A program made the translations under genes and the position numbers. Positions 27,224 to 39,385 of a stretch of DNA of 64,000 nucleotides are shown here, piece after piece (position 1 is the first letter of the stretch; every line of letters begins with the position of its first letter). Under the pieces are notes generated by a model. The model ran no database searches and was not told the origin of the DNA. It saw only the letters and a program-made list of their open reading frames with translations. This DNA is from Achromobacter spanius (lineage in GTDB: Bacteria; Pseudomonadota; Gammaproteobacteria; Burkholderiales; Burkholderiaceae_B), in contig NZ_CP025030.1 in NCBI RefSeq assembly GCF_002812705.1, forward strand, positions 1,736,001 to 1,800,000, given 5' to 3'.

Positions 27224-28423
27224 GTGGATACAGGACTGAAGTTCAGCTTGCCCAAGTGGCGCCTGACGCGCTGGCTGACCCATTCGGGGCCGGATACCCC
27301 CGCAGACATCCGGGCGGCGCTGATTGCCAGCCTATTCGGCACGCTGCCCATTTTTGCGGGCGGCGTCATCAACACACTCATGATTTCCGGCGTGGTCGCC
27401 TGGCGGCGCCCCGAGCCTTTGTACGTGTCGTGGCTGCTGCTGGAGGTGGTGCTGGCCATTGTCCGCGTCACGGTCCTGCGCGCGGCCTTGCGCGCCGCGC
27501 CCAAGGGCGGCAACACCCACACTGACCTGTATATCTTGCTGGCGCTGGGTTGGGCCTTCAGCGTGGGGTATGGCGTTTTCATCACCTTCCTCAACGGCGA
27601 TTGGCTGGCGGCAACCCTGGCGGGGGTCTCCTGCGGGGCCATGGCCGGCGGTATCTGCTTTCGCAACTACGGCGCGCCGCGCCTGGTTGCGGTCATGATC
27701 TTCCTGAGCCTGGGCCCCATGTGCCTGGGCGCCTTGTTCACGGGCGAATACGTCACCGCCATCGTCTTCATCCAGATCCCGTTCTACCTGGCCAGCATGA
27801 CCATCGCTTCGCACCGGTTGAACCGCATCCTGGTGTCGACCATGGTGGCCGAGCGGGCCAGCAAGCGCCGCGCCAACGAAGACGCGCTGACCGGGCTGGC
27901 CAACCGTACCGGCTTGCAGGTGGCGCTTGAGCGCGTCTGCGCCAGCGCGCGCGGGCAGGATAGCGATGCCGCGCTGCTTTACATGGACATGGATGATTTC
28001 AAGCGCATCAACGACACCTACGGCCATGCTGCGGGCGACCAGGTATTGGTGACGATTGCCCAGCGCATGCGCGCCATGTTGCGGGTGGACGACGTGGCGG
28101 CGCGGATCGGGGGCGATGAATTCATCGTGCTGGTGACGGGTATCGATGCCACGTCCGCCCGGCGCCTGGGCGAACATCTGCTGCTGGACGCCTTGCAGCC
28201 CATTGCGCTGGCGGATGGCACGCGGGTAATTGTCGGGCTGTCGATCGGCATTTCGATTATTTCGGCCACCAACCGCAGCCCCCAGGCGGCCCTCGATTCC
28301 GCCGACGCCGCGCTGTATCGCGCCAAGGCAAGAGGAGGGCGCTGCTGCGAAGTGGATAACGGTGAGGCGGAGGGGCAGCCGGAGCCAGTCGCGGGCAGCA
28401 GCAGCGAACCCGCCACGGCCTGA
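27224..28423 (+). CDS. Membrane diguanylate cyclase (GGDEF)
   Basis: A 399-aa protein with an N-terminal region of about six membrane helices (roughly residues 25-200) and a C-terminal GGDEF domain (DALTGLANRTGL through RIGGDEFIVLV). The intact GGDEF active site predicts synthesis of cyclic di-GMP. No EAL domain. The frame starts with GTG at 27224; no ATG is close, so the start is uncertain. It stands alone between moeB and the GntR gene. Confidence 0.85.
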   Translation: MDTGLKFSLPKWRLTRWLTHSGPDTPADIRAALIASLFGTLPIFAGGVINTLMISGVVAWRRPEPLYVSWLLLEVVLAIVRVTVLRAALRAAPKGGNTHTDLYILLALGWAFSVGYGVFITFLNGDWLAATLAGVSCGAMAGGICFRNYGAPRLVAVMIFLSLGPMCLGALFTGEYVTAIVFIQIPFYLASMTIASHRLNRILVSTMVAERASKRRANEDALTGLANRTGLQVALERVCASARGQDSDAALLYMDMDDFKRINDTYGHAAGDQVLVTIAQRMRAMLRVDDVAARIGGDEFIVLVTGIDATSARRLGEHLLLDALQPIALADGTRVIVGLSIGISIISATNRSPQAALDSADAALYRAKARGGRCCEVDNGEAEGQPEPVAGSSSEPATA

Positions 28424-28504
28424 GAACGCTATGGCTTGAGCACGCTATGCGCTGCGGCCCCGCGTGGACCCTGATCAGCTGGGAATTTTTTTCTCAAACT
28501 TATC

Positions 28505-28530
28505 AGATAACCTGAAAAGTTATCTATAAT
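28505..28530 (+). promoter_or_regulatory. Inverted-repeat operator and -10 box upstream of GntR gene
   Basis: A perfect inverted repeat AGATAAC-N7-GTTATCT (28505-28525) whose right arm touches a consensus TATAAT (28525-28530), 7 nt before the ATG region of the regulator. FadR/GntR proteins bind short inverted repeats like this, so it is a likely autoregulatory operator. No good -35 is seen. Confidence 0.6.
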
Positions 28531-28536
28531 CCGCCC

Positions 28537-29256
28537 ATGTTGACCAAAAGCCTGACCCTGACCGAACAAGTCGCGCACCGGATCGCCGCGGATATTGCCG
28601 ACGGCGTACACGCCGTGGGCGCCAAGCTTCCCCCTGGCCGTGTGCTGGCCGAGCAATATGGCGTGAGCGCCGCCGTGATCCGCGAGGTCACCGAGCGCCT
28701 GCGCGCGCAAGGGCTGATCCAAAGCCGCCAGGGCTCGGGCAGCACCGTCGTGTCACGCACGGGGGGCCAAGGTTTCCAGGTGTCGAGCGGGGTCGCGGTC
28801 AACCGCGAACTGCTGGCCAACCTCTATGAATTGCGGATGGAACTGGAAGGGGGCGCGGCGGCGCTGGCGGCCTTGCGGCGCAATGCCGCCGACCTGAATG
28901 CCATGGCGCAAGCCCTGGCGTTGCTGGAAACCCATCTTGAACATCCCGAGCAAGGCGTAGAGCACGACGTCTCGTTTCACGTCGCGATTGCCGCCGCCAC
29001 GCACAACCGCAGCTATCAGGACCTGCTGCAGTACCTGAACCGGCAGCTGCGCCTGGCCGTCAGCACCGCTCGCGCGAACAGCCGCCTGCACGACGGCCTG
29101 AGCGCCGCCGTGCATCAGGAACATGTGGCGGTGTTTGAAGCCATCCGCGCCCGTAATCCCGACCGCGCCCGCCAGGCGGCGGTGCGCCATCTGCAGCAGG
29201 CGGCCAACCGCCTGCAACTCGATCACCTTTTTCCCGCAGGCACGCCCACATCATGA
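28537..29256 (+). CDS. GntR-family regulator, FadR/FCD subgroup
   Basis: A 239-aa repressor-type protein with an N-terminal winged helix (KLPPGRVLAEQYGVSAAVIREVTERLRAQGLIQSRQGSGSTV) and a C-terminal FCD ligand domain with the metal-binding His/Asp pattern (HDVSFHVAIAAATHN, VHQEHVAVFEAI). FCD regulators usually sense hydroxy- or keto-acids. It overlaps the downstream FAD oxidase by ATGA, so it very probably controls that gene and responds to its substrate or product. Confidence 0.9.
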   Translation: MLTKSLTLTEQVAHRIAADIADGVHAVGAKLPPGRVLAEQYGVSAAVIREVTERLRAQGLIQSRQGSGSTVVSRTGGQGFQVSSGVAVNRELLANLYELRMELEGGAAALAALRRNAADLNAMAQALALLETHLEHPEQGVEHDVSFHVAIAAATHNRSYQDLLQYLNRQLRLAVSTARANSRLHDGLSAAVHQEHVAVFEAIRARNPDRARQAAVRHLQQAANRLQLDHLFPAGTPTS

Positions 29257-30665
29257 CCGCATCCGACTTCACGCAACGCCTGGTTCAAGCCCTGGGTCCC
29301 GACACCGTCTACACCGCCGAGGCGGACATCGCGCCCTGGTTGTCTGACTGGCGCGGCTTGTACAACGGCCACGCGCAGGCGGTCGTGCGTCCGCGCACCA
29401 CGGCGGACGTCGCCGCCTGCCTGGCGTTGTGCCAGCAAGAGGGCGTGCCCGTGGTGCCGCGCGGCGGCAATACCGGGCTGTGCGGCGGCGCAACGCCCGA
29501 CGCCGGGTCCCGAAACGTGGTGTTGAGCCTGGACCGCATGAACGCCGTGCGCTCGATTGATACGGTGGCCAACACCATGGTCGCCGAGGCGGGCGCCATC
29601 CTGGGCAACCTGCGCCGCGCCGCGCAGGATGCGGGGCGCTTGCTGCCGCTGAGCCTGGCAGCGGAAGACTCCAGCCAGATCGGCGGCAACGTCGCCACCA
29701 ATGCCGGCGGCGTGAACGTGGTGCGTTACGGCATGGCGCGCGAGCTGGTGCTGGGCCTGGAAGCCGTGCTGCCCACCGGCGAAATCTTCAACGGCTTGCG
29801 CACGCTGCGCAAAGACAACACGGGCTACGACCTGAAGCAGTTGCTGATCGGTTCGGAAGGCACTTTGGGCGTGATCACGGCGGTGGCCTTGCGCCTCTTT
29901 CCGCGCACGGACGTGCGTTCGGTGGTGCTGACGGCTGTTGAATCGCCCGCGCAGGCCTTGCAGTTGTTTGAGATTCTGTTCGAGCAGTGCGGCGCGCGCC
30001 TGCAGGCGTTTGAGTACTTCTCGGGTGATTGTCTGGACTTGGTGCTGACGCATGCCGAAGGCGTGCAAGAGCCGTTCGACCAACGCTATCCCGCGTATGT
30101 GCTAGTGGAGCTTGCCGACACGGCGGACGAGGCCGGCCTGACGACGCTGCTGGAAAATGTGATCGGCACGGCGCTGGAACGCGGTCTGTGCCTGGACGCC
30201 GCGGTGTCTACGTCGATGGCGCAGTTGCAGACCTTGTGGAAGCTGCGCGAGGAAATCTCCGAGGCGCAGCGCGCCGACGGTCCGCATTTGAAGCACGACG
30301 TGTCGCTGCCTATTGAGCGCATCCCGGAATTCATGGTGTCCGCCGAGGCGCGCGTGCGGGCGCTATACCCCGATATCCGGCCGTTCATCTTCGGGCATTT
30401 CGGAGATGGCAATTTGCACTACAACCTGTCCCGCCCGGCAGGCGCTGCGCGCGACTGGGTGGCGGTGAACGGGGCGGCCATCACCGATGCGGTGCTGGAC
30501 GAGGTGAACCGCTATGGCGGAAGTATTTCTGCTGAACACGGCATCGGGCAGCTCAAGCGCGACCATTTTTTACACAGCAAGGACGCGGTGGAGCTGCGGT
30601 TGATGCGAGAGATCAAGAAGGTGATGGACCCGGCGGGGATCATGAATCCGGGGAAGTTGCTGTAG
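29253..30665 (+). CDS. FAD-binding 2-hydroxyacid dehydrogenase/oxidase (GlcD / D2HGDH type)
   Basis: A 470-aa flavoprotein of the VAO/PCMH fold. FAD-binding motif VPVVPRGGNTGLCGGATP near residue 65, IGGNVATNAGGVNVVRYG and the C-terminal GHFGDGNLHYNLSRP and SAEHGIGQLKRDHF motifs with His metal ligands. The family oxidises D-2-hydroxyacids such as D-lactate, glycolate or D-2-hydroxyglutarate; the exact substrate is not determinable. Coupled to the GntR regulator upstream. Convergent with thiC across a repeat cluster. Confidence 0.9.
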   Translation: MTASDFTQRLVQALGPDTVYTAEADIAPWLSDWRGLYNGHAQAVVRPRTTADVAACLALCQQEGVPVVPRGGNTGLCGGATPDAGSRNVVLSLDRMNAVRSIDTVANTMVAEAGAILGNLRRAAQDAGRLLPLSLAAEDSSQIGGNVATNAGGVNVVRYGMARELVLGLEAVLPTGEIFNGLRTLRKDNTGYDLKQLLIGSEGTLGVITAVALRLFPRTDVRSVVLTAVESPAQALQLFEILFEQCGARLQAFEYFSGDCLDLVLTHAEGVQEPFDQRYPAYVLVELADTADEAGLTTLLENVIGTALERGLCLDAAVSTSMAQLQTLWKLREEISEAQRADGPHLKHDVSLPIERIPEFMVSAEARVRALYPDIRPFIFGHFGDGNLHYNLSRPAGAARDWVAVNGAAITDAVLDEVNRYGGSISAEHGIGQLKRDHFLHSKDAVELRLMREIKKVMDPAGIMNPGKLL

Positions 30666-30691
30666 TGGGTGATGGGCCTGCGCGTTCTGCT

Positions 30692-30899
30692 TGATGGGTT
30701 TCGCGCGGCGTGGGGTGGTGTTTTTATGCGGATTGTGGCGCGCTGCACCCATCCTACGGGTGATGAATGTGATGGGTTTCGCGCGGCGTGGGGTGGTGTT
30801 TTTATGCGGATTGTGACGCGCTGCACCCATCCTACGTAGGATGGGTGGAGCGCGGCAGGGCGCTGGCTGGAACGATGGTGCCCTACGCGCGCAACCCAT

Positions 30900-30902
<3 letters not shown>
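30692..30902. repeat. Three copies of a 67-bp imperfect palindrome
   Basis: Copies at 30692-30758 and 30770-30836 are direct repeats with one mismatch and a 78-bp period. A third, more diverged copy (30836-30902) is inverted and runs into the thiC stop codon. Each copy has GATGGGT at one end and ACCCATC at the other, so it can fold on itself. The same family is at 18605-18669. Confidence 0.9.
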
Positions 30903-32980
<2,078 letters not shown>

Positions 32981-33216
32981 AAAGCGAAGTATAGAGCGCG
33001 CCCAGCCCGTGCACGTCGCGACGCGGTGCAACTAATGCTTGGTCTGCATAAGATCATTCGTACAACGCTCGTCTTAGAGAGCTGGTATTACTGCTTTACA
33101 TTTGGATTCAGTCTGCGGCGACACCGTCATTCAGGTTCTGTACACTTTTTCCAACCAAACGCCCGGCGGGCCTTATTGTTCGCTGGGCATAGCTAACTTA
33201 GAAGAAGGAATCGAGC

Positions 33217-33786
33217 ATGCAACTGACCCTACGCAAATTGGCGCCCGCCCTGGTTGTCGTGACGTTGGCGCTGGCGGGTTGCAAAACCGCTCCGACCAAA
33301 TCGCCTGGCGCGGCAACCACGCCCGATGCCGGCCAACAAACGACCCAACCCGCCGCCGCCTCGTCGGTGGACTTCTATCTGGCTCACCAGCAACCTGGCC
33401 CGGGCCTGCGTGAAATCGCGCTGCCCGACGGCAAACTCTATCTGCAGGAAGTCCCCGTGCTGACGCGCGCCGATCTCACCGACGCCGCTGCCTTGGTCGA
33501 CCGCCAGGGCCAGAATTTCGTGGGCCTGCGCTTCTCGGAAGCCGGCGCTCGCAAGCTGACCGAAATCAGCACGAAGAACGTCGGCAATCGTTTGGCTTTG
33601 GTGATTGACCAGGAACTCGTTGCCGCCCCGAGCATCGCCGAACCGCTCAACCGTGGCGTGCTGGCCTTCGGTGTGGCATCGGCCCAAGCGGCTTCCGCCA
33701 TTGCCGCCAAGATTCGTGGCGATGCTCCGCCTGCACCGGCGTCGGCCCCGGCCACGGGTGGTACGGCGCCCGCGCCCAAGCCCTGA
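33217..33786 (+). CDS. Lipoprotein with SecD P1-head domain
   Basis: A 189-aa protein. The N-terminus has a lipoprotein signal with lipobox LALAG-C (Cys22), a Pro/Thr/Gln-rich linker to about residue 48, then a region resembling the SecDF P1 head: LTRADLTDAAALVD, FVGLRFSEAGARKLTEIS, GNRLALVIDQELVAAPSI. The tail is Ala/Pro-rich. It has no SecD membrane part, so it is a standalone lipid-anchored head domain of unknown role. Followed by a strong terminator. Confidence 0.8.
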   Translation: MQLTLRKLAPALVVVTLALAGCKTAPTKSPGAATTPDAGQQTTQPAAASSVDFYLAHQQPGPGLREIALPDGKLYLQEVPVLTRADLTDAAALVDRQGQNFVGLRFSEAGARKLTEISTKNVGNRLALVIDQELVAAPSIAEPLNRGVLAFGVASAQAASAIAAKIRGDAPPAPASAPATGGTAPAPKP

Positions 33787-33810
33787 TCTTTCAGCGCATA
33801 AGCAAAAAAA

Positions 33811-33840
33811 ATCCGCACCCTAGGGTGCGGATATTTTTTT
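33811..33840. terminator. Rho-independent terminator
   Basis: An 11+11 bp perfect palindrome (ATCCGCACCCT and its complement, 33811-33832) followed by ATTTTTTT and preceded by eight A. It can terminate both the lipoprotein gene and the XRE gene arriving from the right. Confidence 0.9.
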
Positions 33841-33884
33841 GCCTGCCGGTAATGGGTTGAGCGACTAGTGTTGCGCTAAAGCGG

Positions 33885-34334
33885 TCAGCCTATCTTGCGG
33901 CCGCGCGGTTTGACGGTGCGGCGCGCCTGCGCTGTTTCAATGAAGGTCAGCGTCAGCGCTTCGAGCATGGCGCGGTCGTCGATGGTCAGGCCGTCGAACT
34001 GCGACGGGGCAATGTTGGGAAATGGCCAGGGCGCTTGTGGACGCGGCCGTCGCGCCACGCGGGGCATGGTTTCGGCCACGCCCACGGGCGGCAAGGTGTC
34101 GGACAGGTCGTAGCCTTCCATGGGCATTTCCATGGGACCCTTGCCGGTCTCCAGCCATTCCAGCTCAATCTTCAGAATCTGCGCAAGCTTACGGACGGAG
34201 CGGCTGGAATGCCGCAGCCCGCTTTCGTAACTGGCGATTGCACTTTGCGAGATTCGCGCAAGACGAGCGAGCGTCTTCTGCGTGTGACCACGCAGAAGAC
34301 GGGCTTGCTTCAATCGGTCTGAAAATGTCTTCAC
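33885..34334 (-). CDS. XRE-family transcriptional regulator
   Basis: A 149-aa protein with an N-terminal lambda-repressor-like HTH (DRLKQARLLRGHTQKTLARLARISQSAIASYESGLRHSSRSVRKLAQIL) and a Pro-rich C-terminal part that I cannot assign. It is divergent from the OmpR-like pseudo-receiver gene with about 80 nt between starts, so it probably regulates that promoter and its own. Confidence 0.85.
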   Translation of the reverse strand: MKTFSDRLKQARLLRGHTQKTLARLARISQSAIASYESGLRHSSRSVRKLAQILKIELEWLETGKGPMEMPMEGYDLSDTLPPVGVAETMPRVARRPRPQAPWPFPNIAPSQFDGLTIDDRAMLEALTLTFIETAQARRTVKPRGRKIG

Positions 34335-34414
34335 GCGTCGATTGAAGCTTGCTCATGATTTACTTTGGTGGTTATAAGCATTACCTGGGTGATAGTTTTA
34401 GGAGGCGAGCGCAC

Positions 34415-35092
34415 ATGCATGAACGAGGCAACGTGTTCGTCGTGCAACTTGATGAAATGGCGAGCAATCATTTTGTCGCTGCATTGCAGGATTTTCAATG
34501 GCAAGTCAGCGCGTGTGAGTCAGTCGATGAGCTTCTGGAACGGCTGCGCACGGATCATGTCGACGCAATGGTGTTGCGTGGGCAGGGCGCCGAGGTCCCG
34601 AAGCTGATTGCGGCGTTGCGCCGAGCGGCGCCGGATGCGGCGGTGGTGTGGCAGTCGGCGGCGGCATCGGCGCGCGAACGGGTCGAGGCCCTTGAGGCCG
34701 GTGTGCATTTCTATAGTTCGGCCCGCATGGAACCCGAGGAATGGGATGCGCTGCTGCGCAACGTGCGGCGCCGGCTGTTGCCGCCGTCCACCGATGGGCC
34801 AGCCTGGCGCCTGGACAAACGGGTGCTGTCAGGACCCGCAGGCGAACGGCTGCCATTGACGCTGACCGAACGGGACTTTTTTATCCGTTTGTTGAGAGCG
34901 CCCGGGCAATGCCTGCGGCGCGACCGCTTTTTCCCTTGCAACCCCAGGGAGGGGGCTCGCAGCGTGGATGTGCTGGTATCGCGGCTGCGCACCAAGGCGC
35001 GCCGCTTTGACATTGACCTGCCGGTGCTGGCCGTGCGCGGCTGGGGCTACATCCTGCTGCAGCACAGCCCGCCCCAGGAACCGCGCGACTAG
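34415..35092 (+). CDS. OmpR-type winged-helix regulator with degenerate receiver
   Basis: A 225-aa protein. The N-terminal 120 residues have a receiver-like pattern ([19 protein letters not shown].., [14 protein letters not shown]), but the acidic pocket is absent and the phosphoacceptor Asp position is Arg (VLRG in place of LLDI). The C-terminus is a normal OmpR winged helix ([51 protein letters not shown]). It likely acts without phosphorylation. AGGAGG lies 9 nt before ATG 34415, which decides this start over 34349. The stop overlaps the convergent proB stop region. Confidence 0.8.
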   Translation: MHERGNVFVVQLDEMASNHFVAALQDFQWQVSACESVDELLERLRTDHVDAMVLRGQGAEVPKLIAALRRAAPDAAVVWQSAAASARERVEALEAGVHFYSSARMEPEEWDALLRNVRRRLLPPSTDGPAWRLDKRVLSGPAGERLPLTLTERDFFIRLLRAPGQCLRRDRFFPCNPREGARSVDVLVSRLRTKARRFDIDLPVLAVRGWGYILLQHSPPQEPRD

Positions 35093-36225
35093 AGCACCAC
35101 CAGGTTGTCCCGATGCATGAGCTCGGGTTCGGTCATGCTGCCCAGGATGCGGGCGATTTGCGACGAGGGCTGGCGCAGGATGCGCCGGGTATCCACCGAC
35201 GAATAGTTGATCAGGCCACGGGCGCATTCGCGGCCCTGGCTGTCTACGCAGGCCACCACATCGCCACGGCCGAACTCGCCTTCCACGTCGGTCACGCCGA
35301 TGGGCAAGAGGCTCTTGCCTTCGCGCATCAGTGCTTGCACGGCGCCGTCGTCCAGCACCACGCGCCCACGCAGCCGCAGGTGGTCGGCCAGCCATTGCTT
35401 GCGGGCGGACCACACGGGCAGCACCGCGCGCAGCTCGCTGCCGATGCATTCGCCATGCGCCAGCCGCGTCAGCACGTTGCGCTCGTGGCCCGAGGCGATG
35501 ATGGTGTGCGCGCCGCTGTGCGCCGCGCGCTTGGCCGCCAGCACCTTGGTCAGCATGCCGCCCGTGCCGATGCCGCTGCCCGCGCCGCCCGCCATGGCTT
35601 CCAGGGCAGGGTCGCCCGCTTGCGCATGCGACATGAAGGTGGCGCCGGGGTTCTTGCGAGGGTCGGAGTCGTACAGGCCGCGCTGATCGGTCAGGATGAT
35701 CAGCGTGTCGGCTTCGATCAGGTTGGTGACGAGCGCGCCCAGCGTGTCGTTGTCGCCCAGGCGGATTTCGTCGGTGACGACCGTGTCGTTCTCGTTCACG
35801 ATCGGCACCACGCCCAGCCGCAGCAGCGCAAACAGCGTGCTGCGGGCGTTCAGGTAGCGGTGGCGGTCGGCCAGGTCTTCGTGGGTCAGCAGAATCTGCG
35901 CGGTGCGCAGGCCGTATTCGGCGAAGGCCGCTTCGTAGGCTTGGCACAGGCCCATCTGGCCCACGGCGGCCGCGGCTTGCAGTTCGTGCATGACGGAAGG
36001 GCGCTTGCGCCAGCCCAGCCGCGCCATGCCTTCGGCAATGGCGCCGCTGGAGACCAGCACGATCTGCTTGCCCTGCTTGTGCAGGGCGGCGATCTGCGAG
36101 GCCCAATGCGCCACGGCGGCGCGGTCCAGGCCTCGGCCTTCGTTGGTGACCAGCGACGAGCCGACTTTGGCGACCAGGCGCTGGGCGTGGGTGACGACGG
36201 AAACGGCGGGTGTTTCAGCAGACAT
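35089..36225 (-). CDS. proB: Glutamate 5-kinase
   Basis: A 378-aa enzyme phosphorylating glutamate in the first step of proline synthesis. It has an amino-acid kinase domain ([52 protein letters not shown]) and a C-terminal PUA domain (from about residue 285). It follows obgE by 56 nt on the same strand, the usual obgE-proB order. Confidence 0.96.
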   Translation of the reverse strand: MSAETPAVSVVTHAQRLVAKVGSSLVTNEGRGLDRAAVAHWASQIAALHKQGKQIVLVSSGAIAEGMARLGWRKRPSVMHELQAAAAVGQMGLCQAYEAAFAEYGLRTAQILLTHEDLADRHRYLNARSTLFALLRLGVVPIVNENDTVVTDEIRLGDNDTLGALVTNLIEADTLIILTDQRGLYDSDPRKNPGATFMSHAQAGDPALEAMAGGAGSGIGTGGMLTKVLAAKRAAHSGAHTIIASGHERNVLTRLAHGECIGSELRAVLPVWSARKQWLADHLRLRGRVVLDDGAVQALMREGKSLLPIGVTDVEGEFGRGDVVACVDSQGRECARGLINYSSVDTRRILRQPSSQIARILGSMTEPELMHRDNLVVL

Positions 36226-36280
36226 GGTAGGCGCCGGCTGCGGCGAAAAAAGACGTAATCGAAAGGACTGCGATTATGGC

Positions 36281-37489
<1,209 letters not shown>

Positions 37490-37529
37490 TTACTCGCCAA
37501 TTGCCTGAGAACAAAAAAGCTTAAAACAA

Positions 37530-37559
37530 AAAAGCCCTGCCGCATGCGACAGGGCTTTT
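37530..37559 (-). terminator. Terminator after rpmA
   Basis: A perfect 10-bp stem (AAAAGCCCTG with its complement) with a 10-nt loop; on the minus strand it ends in TTTTGTTTT. It separates rplU-rpmA from obgE. Confidence 0.85.
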
Positions 37560-37605
37560 GCCGTTCGAGAACGCGGCGAACCGCGTTACTGACGTGCTTG
37601 TCCGA

Positions 37606-37866
37606 TTACTCGGCAGCGACGATCGAAACGGTTTGCTTGTTCAATGCGCCCTTGAAGCCGAATTGAACCTTGCCGTCGATCAGCGCGTACAGGGTGTGGT
37701 CCTTGCCCATGCCGACGTTCACGCCAGCGTGGAAGCGCGTACCGCGCTGACGCACGATGATCGAACCAGCGGGAATCAGTTCACCGCCGAAAGTCTTGAC
37801 GCCCAGACGCTTTGATTCTGAGTCGCGTCCGTTTCGCGTAGAGCCGCCGCCCTTTTTCTGTGCCAT
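37606..37866 (-). CDS. rpmA: 50S ribosomal protein L27
   Basis: An 86-aa ribosomal protein near the peptidyl transferase centre. Sequence shows the L27 block [19 protein letters not shown] and [15 protein letters not shown]. It starts directly with MAQKKGGG, without the N-terminal extension that Firmicutes cleave. Second gene of the rplU-rpmA operon. Confidence 0.97.
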   Translation of the reverse strand: MAQKKGGGSTRNGRDSESKRLGVKTFGGELIPAGSIIVRQRGTRFHAGVNVGMGKDHTLYALIDGKVQFGFKGALNKQTVSIVAAE

Positions 37867-37900
37867 GTTTAGCTCCTGCTAAGTGGTACCGAGTCGCGTC

Positions 37901-38212
37901 TTAAGCCGTGATGGCTTCGATGCGGATTTCGGTGTAGTTCTGACGGTGGCCCTGACGCTTCTGATAGTGCTTGCGACGGCGCATCTTGAAGATCTTGACC
38001 TTGTCGTGGCGGCCTTGCGCAAGAACCGTTGCCTTGACCACAGCGCCGGAGACGAGGGGCGTGCCAACTTTGAGTTGGTCGCCTTCGCCCACGGACAGCA
38101 CTTGGTCCAGGGTGATTTCTTGCCCAATGTCTGCCGGTATCTGTTCTATCTTGAGTTTTTCGCCAGCGGCAACGCGATACTGCTTGCCACCGGTTTTTAC
38201 GACCGCGTACAT
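37901..38212 (-). CDS. rplU: 50S ribosomal protein L21
   Basis: A 103-aa ribosomal protein that binds 23S rRNA with L20. The start [15 protein letters not shown] and the C-terminal [16 protein letters not shown] block are diagnostic. First gene of the rplU-rpmA operon, 34 nt upstream of rpmA. Confidence 0.97.
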   Translation of the reverse strand: MYAVVKTGGKQYRVAAGEKLKIEQIPADIGQEITLDQVLSVGEGDQLKVGTPLVSGAVVKATVLAQGRHDKVKIFKMRRRKHYQKRQGHRQNYTEIRIEAITA

Positions 38213-38492
38213 GGGGTGTTCCTTAAATAGGTAAATGGGTTCATTCGCGCGGGCCGCCCTGCTGGGCGGGGTGCCACTTCGGAAAGGCTGGATTCCTGTC
38301 TAGGCGCCAGAATCTGGCAAGAAGGAAGTGGGCCCAAGTATCTGGCTGATGCTTTAGCCAAATGTCCAAAGGGTTTACGCGAACAACCGACGTAATTCGG
38401 GCATTGCTGACCGAATCTGCAATATTAGCGTGGGGCTTTTCAAAAGTCAAAAAGCCGTTGTGGGCTAAGGGCTTAGGTGTGGCGCGCGCGCT

Positions 38493-39281
38493 TCAGGCCG
38501 GCGGAAGCACCCGCAGCGCGACGTGGCGAGCCACCTGGCGAATGCCTTCCATCACGTCGCGCCGGTGGGCGTCGTCCAGCCGGTCGGTAGGGATAGACGT
38601 GCTGACCGCCACCCGCTTGCCCAGCGGCGTCACGCCCACATAGGCGGCGTAGCAGATCAGGCCCGTGGCCACTTCTTCCTGGTCCTGGCCCAGGCCCGTT
38701 TGGCGGACCCGTTCCAGTTCTTCGTACAGCGCCTGGCGCGTGGCCAAGGTGCGCTCGGTCACGCGCGACAGCGTATCGGGCACGCACGCGGCCAAGGCGT
38801 CTGGGTCAAGGCTGGCCAGCAGGGCCTTGCCCAAGGCGCAGGCGTGGGCCGGCAGCCGCATGCCCAGTTCCGAGACCAGCCGCACCGGGCGCCGGGCGTC
38901 TTCGCGCGCAATGTAGACCACGTCGAACCCGTCCAGCGCCGCCAGTTGCACGACCTCGTTGCAGCGGGACACGAAGGCGCTGGCCGCCTCGTGGAAGGCC
39001 GCTTGCAAACCGTCGTGGCGCAGGTAGGCGAAGCCCAGCGACATCAATTCAATGCCGATGATGTAGCCGCCGTCCTTGCGTTCGATCCAGCGGCGGTGCT
39101 CCAGGCAGTCCAGCAGCAGGTACAGCGTGCTCTTGGCAAGCTGACACGACTGCGCCAATTCGGCCGCCTTGACCGGCGTGCGGCGGCTGGCCAGCACGCG
39201 CAGGATGTCGTGGGTGCGCCGGATGGCGGGCACATCGTATTCCTTGGTCACCGAGTTTGTTTCCAATGCGCTTGTTTCCAA
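38493..39281 (-). CDS. IclR-family transcriptional regulator
   Basis: A 262-aa regulator with N-terminal winged helix (RTHDILRVLASRRTPVKAAELAQSCQLAKSTLYLLLDCLEHRRWI) and the IclR effector domain (MRLPAHACALGKALLASLDPDAL). Start is unclear: the open frame begins with TTG 39281, inside a palindrome, while TTG 39266 and GTG 39251 each follow a GGAAA ribosome site at 8 nt. Divergent from the AraD1-type gene, which it likely controls. Confidence 0.88.
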   Translation of the reverse strand: METSALETNSVTKEYDVPAIRRTHDILRVLASRRTPVKAAELAQSCQLAKSTLYLLLDCLEHRRWIERKDGGYIIGIELMSLGFAYLRHDGLQAAFHEAASAFVSRCNEVVQLAALDGFDVVYIAREDARRPVRLVSELGMRLPAHACALGKALLASLDPDALAACVPDTLSRVTERTLATRQALYEELERVRQTGLGQDQEEVATGLICYAAYVGVTPLGKRVAVSTSIPTDRLDDAHRRDVMEGIRQVARHVALRVLPPA

Positions 39282-39311
39282 TATATTGGACGATTATTCA
39301 CTATGTTGGAC
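39277..39311. promoter_or_regulatory. Palindromic operator between IclR and hydrolase genes
   Basis: A perfect 14-bp palindrome TCCAATATATTGGA (39277-39290) and a further half-site TTGGAC at 39306-39311, in the divergent promoter region. IclR proteins bind such palindromes; inferred operator. Confidence 0.55.
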
Positions 39312-39385
39312 ATCATAACGGCCTTCTTCTAGACTCATGACTCCCAATTGGAATGCCGCCGACAAGGCATAAGGCGTGGAGACTC

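Noticed and set aside
34829..36106. Arg-rich minus-strand frame overlapping proB in another phase
   Set aside because: proB explains the region; the frame has no family match.
38434..38456. Hairpin GGCTTTT/AAAAGCC between the IclR gene and rplU as terminator
   Set aside because: Only 7 bp with AT-rich arms, and no T-run follows on either strand.
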